Below are positions 6,608 through 21,600 of a stretch of 64,000 nt of DNA, in pieces. Every line of letters starts with the position of its first letter. Position 1 is the stretch's first letter. Below the pieces are notes generated by a model. The model ran no database searches, was not told the origin of the DNA, and saw only the letters and a list, made by a program, of their open reading frames with translations. A program made the position numbers and the translations under genes. The DNA lies in contig JACHMT010000003.1 in assembly GCA_014208095.1 (NCBI GenBank), forward strand, positions 62,001 to 126,000. Reading direction: 5' to 3'. Source of the DNA: Actinospineispora eucalypti (GTDB taxonomy: Bacteria > Actinomycetota > Actinomycetes > Mycobacteriales > Pseudonocardiaceae).

Positions 6608-9600
6608 GGGCCACCCCCGATCCGCCGGAACTCGAGGCGCAGTGCCTCACACGCCCGCTCGGCCAGCAGTGAAAGCTCGTTTCGGGGCATTCCGAGGAGG
6701 GCGGCTGCCTCCCTGGTCTGCCGTCCTTCCACCTCGATGGCCCAGAGCGCGGCGCGCATCGGTTCCGGCAGCGTGTGGAATGCCGCGCGAATTGTTTGGC
6801 GATCGGCGACCGCCCTGCCGATGTCCGGGACCGAAGGCGTGGGCAACTCGGCCGGCAGCGGTTCCGGTGGTGCCCTGGCCGGGTGTCCGCCGGCCACTGG
6901 TCGGGGCGGGTCGGGGCCGATCCCCAGCCGGGATAGTTCGGCGGCGAGCGGGGCGTAGACGCGCCGCGCGGCGACCCAGTGCGCGAAGGTGGACCAATCC
7001 AACGGGGTGTCCCTAGCGCGGGTGTAGCCCACCGAGGCGGCCGCGAACGCCAGCGCGGCCTTGACCACGGTCGGGTCCAGCGAGCTGGCGAACACCCGCA
7101 GCTCAAAGGTGTCCGCGGGGGTGGTGTTGATCGCTCGGTTGCGGTTGTCCCCGCGCACCCCAGCCGCATAGTCGGGGATCCGGTTCCGGTCTTCCTCGGT
7201 GAACTCGGCCCACTCGGTCGACCGCCGCCGAGCCAACGTGGTGACCTTCGCGGTGTTGTCGTAGATCAGCGTCATCCAGCGTTCGATGTGCTCGGCCGAG
7301 GCGAAACCGGCGCGGCTGAGGTGGATGTGCATACCGAGGCCGTCGGTGGTCGCGCCCATGGCCTCGAGCTCGGTGAGCAGCGCCCACGGGAAATGGAGCA
7401 GCGCCCACCGGTAGCCCATCGGATGGGTGACGATCTCGAAGCCGTGCCGGGTGCCACCTTCCTTCTTGAGGTAGCCGAGGCCGCCCAGCAACTCTTGGCT
7501 GAGCCGGGCGAACCGCCGCACCCTGCCGGCGACTGTGTGGATCTCCAGCTCTAGTCCGAGGAACAGCGGGCCTCGGCCGCGGTGCGCCGGTCTCGGTTTC
7601 GCTGCCTTGGGCAGGATCAGGCTGCCCGCCGGGCCTTCGGCCTGTTCATGGACCGATGGCGCATCGCCGGCTGTGAGCTCGTGGTAGTTGGGCGGCAGTG
7701 AGTGTGCCGGCGGGGCGGGCGAGTCCGGTCGCCAGGAGCGCAACAACGCGTCCAACAGCTCGACCGCGAGCCATTGCGTGGCTACCGATCGTTCGACTCG
7801 TGGCGTGCGTGCCGCCCGGGCGGAGGACACCAGGCTGCGCCGCTCGCGGAGGGCCTGCTGGAGCATCCGCTGTAGCCAGAAGGCCCGACGCTCCCGATCA
7901 CCGCGGTTGGTGGCCGGCATCCGGTCGGCCAGATGCACCCACTCGTGGGTCAGGCTGCCGACGGCGTCGATAACCGGTTTGGGCAGCTCCCCGGCCCGGG
8001 CGGGGTCGAAGTCGAAGGTGGAGCGGCGGAACACCATCAGCCCGAGGTCGGTCACGGCAAACGCCCCCGGCGAGACCGACCTCCCGCGGGAGGCCCGGTA
8101 GTACCGGAGGAACTCGTCGTCGGGCAGCAGCCGCACCCGAACCCGGCCGGCGACCCGCCGCAACCAGACCCCGGGACCGGCCTCGACCACGGTCCGATAG
8201 GCGAAGGTGAACGCCGACCTGACCCGCTCGCCGAGCTGGTCCCAGTCCGGCAGGTCGAAGGCGTCCAACGGATCGGTGCTCCGGTCCAGATGCTGAACAA
8301 GCAGCCCGGACAGCTCGTCCTCAGCCTCGGGGTGCTCGGCCAGGGCCTCGATCGCCCGGCCCAGCGCGGCCAGTGGGTCGGCCAGCTCACCGGCTGGAGG
8401 GGTGACCTCGCCACTTAGCGACCACAGTGTGTTCCGTGCCCGCTCCTTGGTTGCCTCCGCATCGGCCCGCTGCCCGGCGGCCTCCAGGTCGATGGCCAGC
8501 GCCCACAGCTGCTCGGCCCGCCGCAGCCGCGGATGGTGTCGCTCGGGGAACCTGGTGAGGCTGGCTCGCGGCCTGAGCGTCTCGGCGTGCAGCCACTCCA
8601 GCAGATCGGTCGGCTCCGGGTGCGCCCCGTCGTCGAGGTGTCGCAGGAACCGGAGCCACCAAACGGCAAGATCCGGGTCGTTCGCGATCAGCCGTTCCAT
8701 CGCGCGCGCGAGCCAGAACGGCACGAAAAGCGGACGTTCCTCGGCGACCACGCCGGGCGGTCTCGGGGCCAGGCCGAACAGCTTCCCTCCCACGGCGAAC
8801 GCGCCGATCAGGCGGACGCGGCGTACCAGGTCGGGCGGTCCCCGGGCCAGGTGCGGCAACTCCTCGCGGGCGTCCAACAGCTCCCGAGCGTCGGCCAACA
8901 CCCGTTCCACCTGATCCGCCGCCCCGCCGCCGGCCATCTCCCCAACGGCGGGGCCTGGCTGCAGGCCCAACCGCCGCAGCTCCTCACTGAGCGGGCGGTA
9001 CTCGGGCTGGTCGCCGACCCAGCGCACGAAGTCGGCCCAGGCCAGCGAGGCATCCGGGTCACGGGTGTACTCCACGGTTGCGTCCGCGAACGCGAGCGCG
9101 GCCTTGACCAGATCGGGATTCAGCGTGCTGGCGAACACCCGCAGCTCGAAGGTGTCCGCGTTGCGCGTGTTGATCGCCTGGCCACGTTCCGTCTGCAGGG
9201 TGCCCTCGGCGTACTGCCTGAGCAGGCGGCGATCGTGGTCGCTGAACTCGGCGTGCCGCCTCGACTCCCGTCGGGCCAAGATGACCACTTCGTCGCGGTT
9301 GTAGTGGATCAGGCGCATCCAGCGGTAGATGTGCTCCGCTGAGTCGAAACCGGCGCGGCCGAGATGGACGTGCAGGCCGACCCGCTGGACCAGGGAGTCC
9401 GGCACGCCGATCTGGGGCAGCACCGGCCAGGGGAAGTTGGCCAGCATCCAGCGGTAGGTCATCGGGTGCGTCACCAGTTCGAAGCCGCGCACGATCGACC
9501 GGTCCGCCTTCAGATAGGCCCGTGGACCCATCGTGCTGAACACGAGCTCGACAACCTCGCGCAGCCGCCCCTTGGGTACCTCGATCTCCAGCTCCAGGCC

Positions 9601-12600
9601 CAGATACAGCGGACCGTCACCGTGGAACACCGGTAGCGGCTTGTAGTCCGGATCGCGGATCAGGTCCCTTACCCTGGCAAGCCATCCCGCGACCTGTGCT
9701 GAGTGGGCCAGCGCCGGCGGTTCGGCGGGGCCGGCGGCGTTGAACGCCGCGGCGATCGGGGCGGCGTCCCGGTCGTGCCGATGCCCGGTGTGCTCGTCAC
9801 GAACCAGGTGGAACTCCCACTCGTGGTACAGGAACCTGGCCCACTCGGCGGCGAAGGACGGGTCGGCCGCGATCCGCCGTTCCACCCGGCGGGCAATGTG
9901 CGCGGGCACCAGGATGATGCCGTCCTCCGGTGCGGCGCCGCGCGGTTTCCAGCTGAAGCCGTACAGCTTTCCGTCCAGCGGGGCCTCGTCGGTGATGCGC
10001 ACCAGCTTGACCAGCTCGGCCGGCCCCCGCGCCAGGTTGGGGAACTCGCCACGGGAGTCGAGCAGCTTGCGGGCCTCAGCACGCAGCCGGCCGATCAGGG
10101 GCAGCATCACCGCACGTGCGACGCGGCTGTCGACGCCGTCCGCGATGGAGCCACCGTCCCCGTCGGCGGGTTCGGCGACCAGGTCCAGCCGGTGCGGCTC
10201 GGCCGTGAGCGGGCCGTACGCGGCATGTCGCACCACCCACCGGGCGAAGCCGGACCTGGGCGGGCCTCGGGCGAACGCGGCGCCGACCGGGGCACCCGGG
10301 GTGAGGCTGACCAGCCACTGCCCGGCGACGAAGCTGTGCAGGAAGATCAGTTCGGGAGTCGCGGTGGCCGCGCCGAGCAGGTCGTCGGGATGGATGAGCC
10401 AGAACTCGCTGGCCAGCTTCGGCCTTTCGGTCGGGCGCACGATCCGGCGATCGCCGGCCGAGCCACCGGGCCGCAACGCCAGCGCGCGAGCCAACCCGGT
10501 CCATTCGACCGCGTCGGTGAGCAGCCGCTCGGCCTGGTCGAGGCGGGCGGCCACCAGCACGCGCAGCCGCGGCTCGGCGAGCACGGCGAGCAACGGCTCC
10601 CGCAGGCCGACCAGGTGCACGATCTGTGCGCGCAGTTGGGCCTCGGTGAGTTCCCGGACCAGGTCGGCCCGTGTCGAGGCCTGCTGGACCAGCTTGGCGA
10701 CGAAGCTGTCGTTGTCCTCCAGAGCACGGTCGAAGTCGATGCGAACCAGCTCACCGGGCGCGGGCACCTTGAAGTTGTGCGGATGCGCGGCGCCGTCCCA
10801 GTCGCCGAGCAGCGCGTTGAGCGCGATCTGGGCGATCCACAGCTCGGCGACGTCCCGCAGGTCCGTCGGTGCGGGTCCGGGGACCCGGCCGACGATCTCC
10901 ACCACGTCGCCGGCCCGCAGCACGTAGCCGCGCCGGCCGGGCAGCGGTTCGGTGGCGATGGCTATCTCGGACCAAGGCGCGTCGAAGCCGGCGACCTCGA
11001 ACAACCGGGGGCCGGCCGACGAGCGCAGCAGCATGCCCGGGTTGCCTTCCCAGTGCTTGAGCACCAGCAGGTTGCGCTGCGCGTCGTAGGCGGTGAACAC
11101 CTTCACCCGGCTGCCCCGGATGACCTCCGAGGTCAGCGATTCGCCGAAGCGCAGCCGGCCGAGCGGAACCAGGGGCTGCGCCTGGGGCAGCGCCTCAGCG
11201 TGCGCCCATACCTGGTCCTCCGACCAGTCCGGGTGTTGCCAGTGCACCAGCTCGTGGTTCTCCATGCCGATGCGTGTCGCCAGGTCGAAGTCACTGATCC
11301 GGCCGTCGAACAGCTCCCGGTCGGCGATCACCGTGGCGGTATCCCGGTGCAGGAAGTACAGCACGGTCACCGGGGGTAGGCCCCGGCGAGCCAGTTGCTC
11401 TGTCAGGACCGCGGCGAACCCGTCACCCAGCGAGAACCCGAGGCCGGCGGCGGCCCAGGTGCCCTGCGGGGTGGCCAGCATTGTCCGTTCGTTGTCCGCC
11501 ACCTTCAGCGTGCCCCGGGACCGCAGCAGCCGCACGGTCTCCAGCAGCGCTTCCAACAACTCGCCCTCGGCCTCGACCGGCCGACCGGCCTCGCCGAACG
11601 CGATCAGGTGGCCGGCGTGCTCATGCTTGCCTGGGGCGGCGCGGCGGTAGCGGTCCAGCCTGGTCTCGGAGAACGCCCCGGGCAGGGATGCCTCGAGCGA
11701 CGCGATGTACCGGGCGATGCCCAGCACCACCTCGTGCACCAGCTCGTCCCGGGTCAGCCACAGCCGGTAGGCGGCGGGTGGGCCGTCCGCCGTGGTCAGC
11801 AACGCCGTGATGACCTCGTCGGGTCGGGTCTGCCTGACGTACCGGGTCTGGAACTCGCCGCTGCGCAGCCAACCCCGGGAGCCGTCCCAGCGCGCCGGGT
11901 AGTCGGTGTCGGTGACCAGCCGGCCGAGCTTGTCCTTGTCGTCGGCCGGGTGGAAGGTGATGTGGCTGACCTTGGCGTTGACCTGGAGCAGGACGCCGGA
12001 GTCGTCTCCGAGCAGGTAGTCGCGCTCGAACCGTGCCCGCGCGCCGGTTACGTTCTTGAGGACCCAGCCGCCGAGCAGGTCGGCCAGCTCGGTCATCAGT
12101 GGGCGGGCCAGCTCCTCGAGCGCGGCGCCGAGCATGTTCCCCACCCAGCCGCGTTGGCGGAGCACAACGAAGCCGATCGGGTCGGCGGCGAAGGCGGCGT
12201 GCGCCGCCGGGTCGGTCAGCCGCGCGCCGTACTTGGCGATCACCCGGTCGATCTGGCGCTGTTGCTCTTCGCTCAGCCGGCTCGGCCGCCGGTGCGGCTC
12301 AGGTGGGTAGGCGGCCCGCTGGTCCAGCCTCGGCCAGCCGCCGCTGTCCGGCTCGGCCGCGTCGGCCAGGGTGGCCGGGGTGATCACCACGACGCCCCGG
12401 GCGGCTAGCGGCACGTTCGGGTCCCGCCAGCGGGCCAGCACGATCCGGCCCAGCAACGCGCGCTGCGCGTCGGTCAGCTCGGGCACCGCGTGCGGGTCGA
12501 GCAGCAGCGGTGGCCCCCGGGGCAGCAGCGGGGTTAGATCGGGTTGCGGGTGCAGATGGTCCACCAGCCGGGGCAGCAGGGCGAGCAACGCCGCGTTGTC

Positions 12601-15600
12601 CTCGGCCGACCAGCGCTCCCGGGCAGTTACCCAGACCGTGGTCGTGCCGGCCAGGGGCCAGGCGTCACCGGGGCGGTCGGCGTTGACCAGCCGGGTTCGT
12701 TCCTCGGCAATGTCGCGCAGTACCCGCTCGGCGCCGTCGCGGTCGGACTCGCTGTACCGGATGGCCAGCTCCTCCAACATCCGCTGGTAGCGCTCCGACC
12801 GGCCGGGCAGCATGCGCAGGTCGGCCAGCACCGCCCGCAGCAACGGGCTCACCTCGTCGGTGCTCCCCCGCACCTGGTCCCAGGTCAGGATCGGGAACGG
12901 GGTGAGGCCGCTGTCGTGCGTGGCCCGCAACGCGCGCAGCATGGCGCCGATCATCTGGATCTGCGCCCGGCGCAGCCGCCACCGGGCGTCCGCCTCGAAC
13001 CAAACGGCCACCTCGTCCCACAGTTGGTGCGACCGCGGCGCCGGCAGGGCGAGGCCATGCAGCAGTGCCCGGCCGTCTCTGGTCGGCAAGTAATCCCCGC
13101 TCGGTCGCGCTCGGATCAGCATCCAGCCGGCGAAGACCCGCAGCAGGTAGCCGACCGTGCTCTCCCCTATTCCGGTGGCCTTCGCCACCTCCGCCGGCGT
13201 GATCGGTGTCTCGGCCTCGACGACCGCGCGCAGCACCGCCCTCGGCGAGCGCCTCGAGTTGAGCTTCGGTTCCGGCCACTCCCGCTCGGACGTGCCCGGC
13301 AGGAACTGGTCGGCCAGCAGGGTCAACATGCCCTCGTCGGCCTCGACGTCGAGACCCAGCCCGATACGCAGCAGCCCGGCCTGGGCCAGCCAGGCAAGCA
13401 CCAGGCCGGCGGTGTGCTCCGGCACCTCTGGCAGCGCGACCCGGCGCAGTTGCTCCACGGACAGGCCCGGCTCCTGCGCGGCGGTGCGCAGCAGCTCGAC
13501 GATTCCGGCCGGCAGGACGTCCGGCGCCCGCCCGGACCGGTGCGCCCGTCGTTCGGCCGCCGCACGCAGCCTGTTGATCACCAGCGCCGCCCGGTACAGC
13601 TTGACGAACTCCCGACGCTCTCGCTCGTGCGCATGCTCGTGGCCGGCCCAGCCGTTCTCGGTGTGCCGGCGCTCGTGTGCCCGCAGCAGCGCGTACAGGG
13701 TGTCCCGGTCGGTCGCCGGGAGCCTGTCGAGCCCCCGCCGGACGTGGTCGAACATGAACGTTATCCAGTGACCCCCGACCTGGACGGTGTAGGCGAGGAT
13801 CTCCAGATCGGCGTTCGGTAGCCCGGCCCTGGTGAAGAACGGCTGCGCCGCCGCCCAGTCCAGCACCAGATCGGTCTGCGGTCCGGCCAGGTCGGGACGG
13901 GTCTCCAAGTAGGCGGCCACTGCGGCGGCCACCCGCAAGTCGTCCTCCGACTCGTACGGCCGGGTGGTCAGCCCGCCGCCGGTGGAGCGGGCGTCCTCGA
14001 CGATCAGCAGCACCGTCAGCCGCAGGGACCTGGTCGCCGAGGCGTGGCCGGCGTCCTCGATTCGCCGCAGGGCGGTGACCAGGTTCTTCACCAGCATGGC
14101 GGGCGCAGCGTCGGCTCGGCTCCACTGCCGGTGCAGCCGGACCAGGTTGTCCTGTTCGGAAGCGGGCACCGCCGTGGTCAGCTCGGTGAGCTGGCCGAGC
14201 AGCCGATCACGCAGGTAAGCGGTGGTCCCGGGGCGGCCGCGATGGGTGCGCTGTTCGCGCAGCCACCCATGGGCCGCGAGCATCAGTTCGGCCCGGCCCG
14301 CGGCGTAGGCGTCCGGGTCCGTCTCACGTAGCCCCCGCAGCCCTGCCAGCGCATCCTCCAGGTCGGCCGGATCGACCGCTCCCGGGTCGGTACCGGTTCG
14401 CGCCGGTTTGCCGTTGGTCTCGTCCAGGTGGAAACGGCGGGCCAGGGCGAGCGCGATCTCATGGGTGAGCGCGTTCCGGGTCAGGGGTATGCGGTAGGCG
14501 TGGCCCGGGCCCTCCGCGGTGCTCAGCTCGACCGCGGTGGCCTGGTCGGCGGTCGTGTCGGCGAGGAACCGGTCACGGAACGCCACGAGCGGCAGGCCTG
14601 AGGGCCGCTCGTCCCAGTGGATCGTGTACCCGGCTCCGGCCGGTAGCTCGGACAGCAGCGCCGCGAGCGGTTGGTGGTCCCCGTCGCCCACCGCGACCAC
14701 CGCCCCCTCGGCGTCGACCAGCAGGAAGCCGAACGTGGCCACGTCGCGGGTGCCCCGGCGCACCACCACGTTGGCCATGAGCTGGGCGTTCAGCAGCTCG
14801 CCCAGATCGGCCATCATCGGGCGGGCCAGCTCGACCAACGCGGCGTCCACCAGCCTCGGTGCCCACGGGTAGCGGCCGGACGTCAGGAACCCGACCGAGT
14901 CGGCGGCGAACGCCGCCCGCACGCCAGGTGCGGCCACCTCGGCCCGGTGGCGCTCCACCACCTCGTCCAGCGCCCGCGACTGGTCGGAGGCCAGCAGGCT
15001 GGGGCGGTCGGTCAGCCTGGGCGGTTTGCTCAGCCGCTCGGCCAGCCGCAGCCACCAGCCCGCGCTCGCCGAGGCCGCCTCGGCCACGAGCGTGCTGGTC
15101 AGCACTACCGCGCCGGTGGCCACCAGCGGCAGGGCCGGGTCCCGCCAGCGGATCGCCAGAACCCGGGCCAGCAGCGCGAACTGCTCGCTGTTCAGCCAGG
15201 CGGCGTTGGCCAGCGCGTCAATGTCCAGCACCAGCGGCGGACCTCGGGGCAGCACAGCCGACAGCTCCGGTGCCGGGCGCAGGAACCCGACCAACCGAGG
15301 CAGCAGCTCGGCCAGCGCGACGGTGTCGTCCCTGGACCAGCCCTCCACCGAGGCGACCCAGACGGTCGGCCGCCCGGCGCGCGGCCAGGCGCCCCGGCGC
15401 CGGTCGGCGTTGATCAACCGCGTGCGCTCCCGCACCACCTCCGCCAAGGTCTGACGGATCTTCTCGTGCAGCACGCGCGCCGGAACCGGGCTGGCGATCC
15501 AGTCGAACAGCTCGGCCAGCCGTGCCAGCGGTCGCCGGTACTCCTCGGGATGGCCGTCGGGGTGGGTCATGTCGTGCACCAGCAACTGGCCCAGCGGGGT

Positions 15601-18600
15601 CAGCCGGTAGAGCCCGCCGACGGCTTCCACCAGTGCGGGTTCCTCCTGAAGCACGAACATCCGCCGCTCGGTCCTGCGCCGGCTGGTCTCACCGATGGCG
15701 GCCGCGATCTCGGCCAGGCCCATGCCGTCCTCGGCGTCCGTGAGCAGCATCAACAGGTGGCGGTAGGAGCCCTGGCCGGCCGCCGCCGGCCGGTGGCGGG
15801 ACAGCCCACCGCCCGGGATGGCTCGCAGCGCGCGCAGCAGGCCGCCGATCGTCCGGGTTGCCGGTTGACCTGGCAGCAGATGGCTGGCCGTGTCGAACCA
15901 GACGGCCAGCTCGTCCCACAGCGGGTGCGGCCGGACACCCCCCAACCGCCGCAGCACCACCTCGGCATCCTCGGTCGCGGTGAACTGGCTGACACCGTCA
16001 CGCAGGCTCACCGTCACCAGCCCCCACCGGGTGAACGCGTGCAGCCGCTCGACGCCCCGGTTGTACGTGCTCGGGATGAGTCGTCCCAGCTGTGTAGCGG
16101 TCATGCCCCGGCCGTGCCGGCGCGCGTCGACCAGCAGCTGGAGGGTGAACAGCAGCGATGCCTCCACCGTGCGCGCCGGTTTGGGCGTGGCCGGGCGCGA
16201 CCCCGGCAGGTTGCGGGGCTTGTCCAGCACCCGGTGGCGCACCAGCAGGTCGAGCAGGCCTTCGTCCACCTCGGTGTCCCGGCCGTGCCCGACGCGCAAC
16301 ACGCCGAGCTGGACCAGCCGGGTCAATGCCAGGTTCGCGGTCGGCTCCGGCACCCCGGGCAGTGCCTCGGCACGCAACCGCTCCAGCGGCAGCCCGGGCC
16401 GGGCCGCCGCCACCCTCACCACCTCGATGAGGCTCGCCGGCAGCTGAGCCAGCAGCAGCGCGGCCCGGTGGAAAAGCATGACCTCGCGGCGTTCCCGCTC
16501 GTGGTCGCTCTCCCGCTCCGCCCAGTCGCCGACGGCATGGCCCCGCTCGTGTGCCTTGACGATCCGGTTCAGCGCGGCCCGCTCCCGGTCCGGCAGGCTG
16601 TCGATCAGGTTGCGGACATGCCGGAAGCTGAACGTGACCCGCTGCCCCTTGATGAACACCGTGTAGGCCAGGATCTCCGCGCCCGCCTGGGGAAGCCCGG
16701 CCAGCACGAAGAACCCGCCGACCTGTGCCCAGTCCAGCACCAGATCGGTGTGCGGACCCGCCAGGTCGGGCCGCACCGCCAGCAGCTCCGTCATCGCCGC
16801 GTGCACCCGCCGGTCATCCTCCGGCTTGTAGGTCCGGGTGGTGAGCCCGCCGCCGTCGAGTTCGGTCACCCAGCGGTCGATGGCCTCGCGGACCAACCCA
16901 CTGATCCGCCGGCTGGTGAACGGTGCGCGCAGGACCTGCTGGTTGCTCTCGGCCGGCCGCAGACCGAGGATCTCCAGCGCGGCGCCCCGGGCGGTGCCCA
17001 GCCAACCGGCGTCGTAACCCGCCGGATCGCGCCGGTCGGCCCGCCGTTCCTCGGCGGAGGCGAGCACGGCACCGTGTTTGCGCACCTTCACGTCGATCAG
17101 CCGGCGCTGCTGGTCGCTGATCCGCCGGTCCTGCCGGGCCGCGCGCAGCTCGTGCAGCCGTTTGATCAACGCGCGGCGAGCCTCCTCCGCACCCTCGGCG
17201 CCGCCGATCCGGTACTTGAGCTCGTACCGCAGGGCACTCTTCCAGAACCGCTCGGCATCGGTCCCGGTCTGCCGCGCCGCCCGCGCGGACACCGCGATCA
17301 GGTCGCCACCGGGCGCGCCGTCACGCTCCAGCCAGGTGTAGAGCACCACCCCGCGCACCGGGACGCCGAACTCGCCGTCGGCCAGCCGGTCGATCAGCTC
17401 GCCGGGAACCCACCGCAGCCGGTGGTCGTGGACGCCGAGCACCTTCCGCCACCGCTTCACGGACCGCTCGGTCAGTAGGTCGTGCTCGTGCGCCCAGACC
17501 AACATGGCCTGAACCGACCGCTCCTCGGCCGGCTCCAGCGGCCACTCGGACAGCGCGCCGGACCTGCCACTCCTACCCCGGCCGTGCAGCGCGGCGGCAA
17601 TGACGCCCAGTGCGAGCACAGCGGTGACCACACCCGCGGCCAGCCCGCCGGCGAGCATGGCCAGGCCCTCGAACACGGTCAGCCCGGCGAGCACGGTGAG
17701 GAAGCCGGCGAAGCCGCGTTCCAGGCCGCCGGGCAGCCGGTTCTTCAACTTGCCGCCGAACAGGCTGGCCACCACGGCGGCCAGGGCGAACGGCGCGACC
17801 ACCGTCCAGTCCAGCACAGCCAGCTGCGTGTGCCGGGCGAGCAGGCTCGCCGCGGAGGTGATCGCGGTGACCGCGAGCAGGATGTCCACGGCCTTCGACG
17901 TGGTGGTCAGTTTGGCCGCGACCAGCAACGGGACGATCAGGAACGCCCCGCCGAGGCCGAACATGCCGGTGAGCACGCCGGCCAGCACACCGATCACGGC
18001 CGTCTTGGCCAGTCGGGCGATGCCGCTCGGCGGGTCGGTGCCCGAGCTCGCCGGGACGGCGTTGCGCAGGGTGCGGATCGCGGCGAAGACCATCAGCCCG
18101 GCCAGGCCGAACTTCAACACGACCGGCGGAACCGCGATGATCGCCCCGCTGATGGCGGTGGGCACGCTGGCCGCGCCCAGCACGGCCACGGTGCGCCAGT
18201 CCACCCCGCCGGTTCGGGTGCGCAGCTTGGTGAGGGTCTTGACCAGTGCGGTCAGGCCGACGATGACCAGGCTGCCGGTGGTGACGGTGGCGGGAGCCTG
18301 GCCGAACAGGTGGTCCAGGGCGGGGATCGAGGTCAGCCCGCCGCCGGCGCCGAAGGTGGCCATGACCAGCCCGACCACCGAGCCGACGGCGGCGGCGAAG
18401 AAGCTGTGCAGCCAGCCGGTCGCGGCGGCGACCGTGCCTAGCCCGGCGATGACGGCGGCGGCGATGCCGAACCAGCGAACCAGCAGGCCCAGCCAGGACC
18501 GGCGCGCGATGGTGATCGTCCGCTGCCGGGTGTCCAGGGTGAGGCGAACGGAGCGGCGTGCGGTCTCGTAAACGGTGCTCGGCTCGATGCCGAAGAGCAT

Positions 18601-21600
18601 GGCCAGCGGACCGACGTGCACCGGGCCGGCCACCTGGCCGACCAACCCGGCGATTCGCTCATCCAGTGGACGGCCAGCGGCCGGCGCAACTCGCGCGTAC
18701 CGACTGGCCAGTTCGGACCGGACGTGTCCGAGCTGGTTGCGGAGGGGCCGGAACTCCGCCGGTGGGGTGGCCAGCCGGTAGCTCAGGTCGATCGCCGCCT
18801 CGTTAGCCAGGACCGCGACCTCGAGCAGCTCCAGCGGGTCGCGGATTCCGCGCAGCGACCGCTCCGCCCTGGCCAGCAGCGTCCGCGCGTATCGCCACCG
18901 GGCCGCATGGTGGCGTTCGCGTATCGCCGCGTTCAGCACGGTCAGCTCCGCGTCGGCCCGGGCCATCGCCGCTGTGCCGAATCGGTCGCGATAGCGCGTC
19001 GCGATGCGCTCGAGCGACGAGCGCTGGTAGACCACCTCGCGTAGCTCGGCCATCCCGCCGGGCAGCAGCCTGGACCGACTCAGCAGGTCCCACCGGCCGC
19101 GCAGCAGCGCGATCCGGTCGGCCAGTGCCGTGGGCGCCGCCCGCCGCGCGTCCAGCAACTCCCGGCGCAGCTCGGCCGGCAGCACGCCCTCGCGGGCACG
19201 GGCGAGCACCCGGGGCCACCAGTCCTCTCGCAGCACGCCCACCGTGATGTCGTCGGCGGTAGCCGTGGCCAGAGCCAACGGGATCAGTGCCCGGCCACCG
19301 AACCGCAGCACCACCAGCCCTGGGGCCACCGCTTCCAGGGCGGCCACCTCCGCCGGCGACAGCGCCCCCCACCGGCCGATGCCCAGGTCAGGCTGGGCGT
19401 CCGGCGCGTGTCCCGCCACGTCCTGGTCCGGCGTCGCCAGGATCGAGTACCTGTCCGGCACGACCGTCGCCGAGGCCAGCCGCCGGAGCGGCGCGCGCAG
19501 CGCCCAGTGCCGGCCGACCGGTTCCTCGATGGTGACGGCCGAGGGCAGCAGGTACCGATAAGCCAGGTGGCCGAGCAGGACCACCGCGGCGATCCCGAGC
19601 ACCACGGCGCCGACCCAGTGCGGAACCGCCAGGTGTCCGGCGCCGAGGCCGAGCACGGCCGTCGACAGCATGCGCCGGTCCGGCCGGTCGGCGGGCGGAT
19701 CCCAGATATCCAGGTAGAGCCGGAAGGCATCGCGCACGTCGATGTGGCCGAGACCGCGCGGTGGCACCCGCACGGCCAGACCCGACTCGGCGTGGAACAG
19801 CACCGTGTAACCGAGCAGCGTGCCGGTGATATCCCAGGCGCCCAGCCAGACCGCGCGGGGGTCGGTCAGCAGTTCCAGGGCGGCCTCGTCCAGCTCTCCG
19901 TCCCGGCGCAACAGGTGGATCTTGATGGCCAGGTCGTCCAGCACGCCGATCCGGGCCGCTGGGTCACCGAGCACTAGAGACGCCGGCGCGGCGGCTTCCA
20001 GCGCACCGAGGGCCTTCAGCGCATCGAGGGTGGCCCGCCGGCGGTCCCCGGTGGCGCGCAGCGCGGATTCGTAGGCGGCCAGCGGCCGGGCCAGCGCCGG
20101 GTGCGTCGGGCGGTCGTCGACCAGTACCGACGCCAGCTCCTCGTCGATGGGTTCAGCGGCGGGCAGGCCCAGCGCGCGATGCACCAGGTGTCGCAGTGTG
20201 CCGGCGGCCCCCTCGAGCCGGTCCGCGATGACCGTCGGGTCGGTCAGCCCGGACAGCCTGGTGGGCAGCAGCCACAACTGGGCGCTCGCGGCATCGATGA
20301 GCAGGTGGGCGCGCAGCGCGGGTGCCATCCGGGCCACCGCGCTGACCAGCCCGATCCAGGCGCGCGCCACCGGCGGGTCCGCCACGAGCAGCTCCGCGCG
20401 CAGCCTGCTCAGCGCACCTCGATGCTCCGCCAGCGCCGGATCCAGCCACAGGCTGATCAGGTCGACCAGCTGGCCGGTCGGCACATCGCCGACCGGCAGG
20501 TCCAGGCCCAGCGCGGCGAGGACGTGCCCGGCAAGCTCACGGTGTGCGGCCCGGTGCGCCTCCGTGACCGGCCGGGCCAGCACCAGGGCGAGCCGGCGCA
20601 GCAGCGGGGCCGACCAGTCCGGCTCGTCGTCGCCCGCTTCGATCAGGTGCCGCACCGCCGCCGTTGCGGTGGCCCAGAACCGCGCGTCCAGCGGGCCGAA
20701 CCGGGCCCAGGCGCCGGCCAGCAGCATCCCCCGCACCTCGGGCCAGTCGCCGGCCGGCCAGCTGGCCGAATCGGCCCATCGGGAACCCGCGCGTGTCAGG
20801 TCGGCCAGGTGGTGCTGCGCGGCTTCGGGCAGCTTCCGCACCCGGAAGCCGAGCGCCTCGGTCAACCAGTGCGCCAGGACGGCCCGCTCGGTGGCCGGGT
20901 CTCGGCCGTCCGGCTCACCCGCCGCGTGTGCCCGTCCGAGCATCCGCTGATCGGTGAACCCGATCAGCTCCGGCCCGGATCGCTGGATAAGCCGGTACTC
21001 CTCGTCCGTCCGGAGGTACTCGGCCAGCTGGGTCAGTGCCCAGTCCTTGGCCGGATCCTCGGGCAACCCGGCGAACTCCCGTTCCGACGCCTCGCCCTCG
21101 ATCAGCCGGTGCACGAAGTGCAGCGCGGCGACCAGCTTCGGGTCGTCGGCGAAGAACCGCTCGGCCCGCCGCACACCACTGCCCTCGGTGAGCCCGCTGA
21201 ACACGCCGAGCGCGATGTCGTAGCCGTAGTCCCAGCGCAGCCCGTCCGGGTAGTCGGCGTCGGCCTCCGCCCGCCGGTGTCCCTCGTCGATCGCGTTTCG
21301 GGGCTCGGCCAGCTCGCCCACCATGGCCAGCTGAGCGGTCAGCGCGGCCCGGTGCCGGTCGGTCGGCATGACCGCCAGCAACCGGTCCACCTCGCCCCGC
21401 CGGTCCTGCCAGGCCTTCAACAGTGCCGGCGCGGCCTCGGCCAGCGTGCGGTAGTCCAGGATGTCCCGATAGCGCGCCACCGCCTCGTCGACCAGCCCCA
21501 GCCGGGTGAGCGAGCTGAGCAGCCGCACCCGAGCCTGCGCCCCGACCCGGCGAACCGTCTCGTTGGTCGGGTCCCACGCCGTGGTGTCCAGCTCGTCCAG

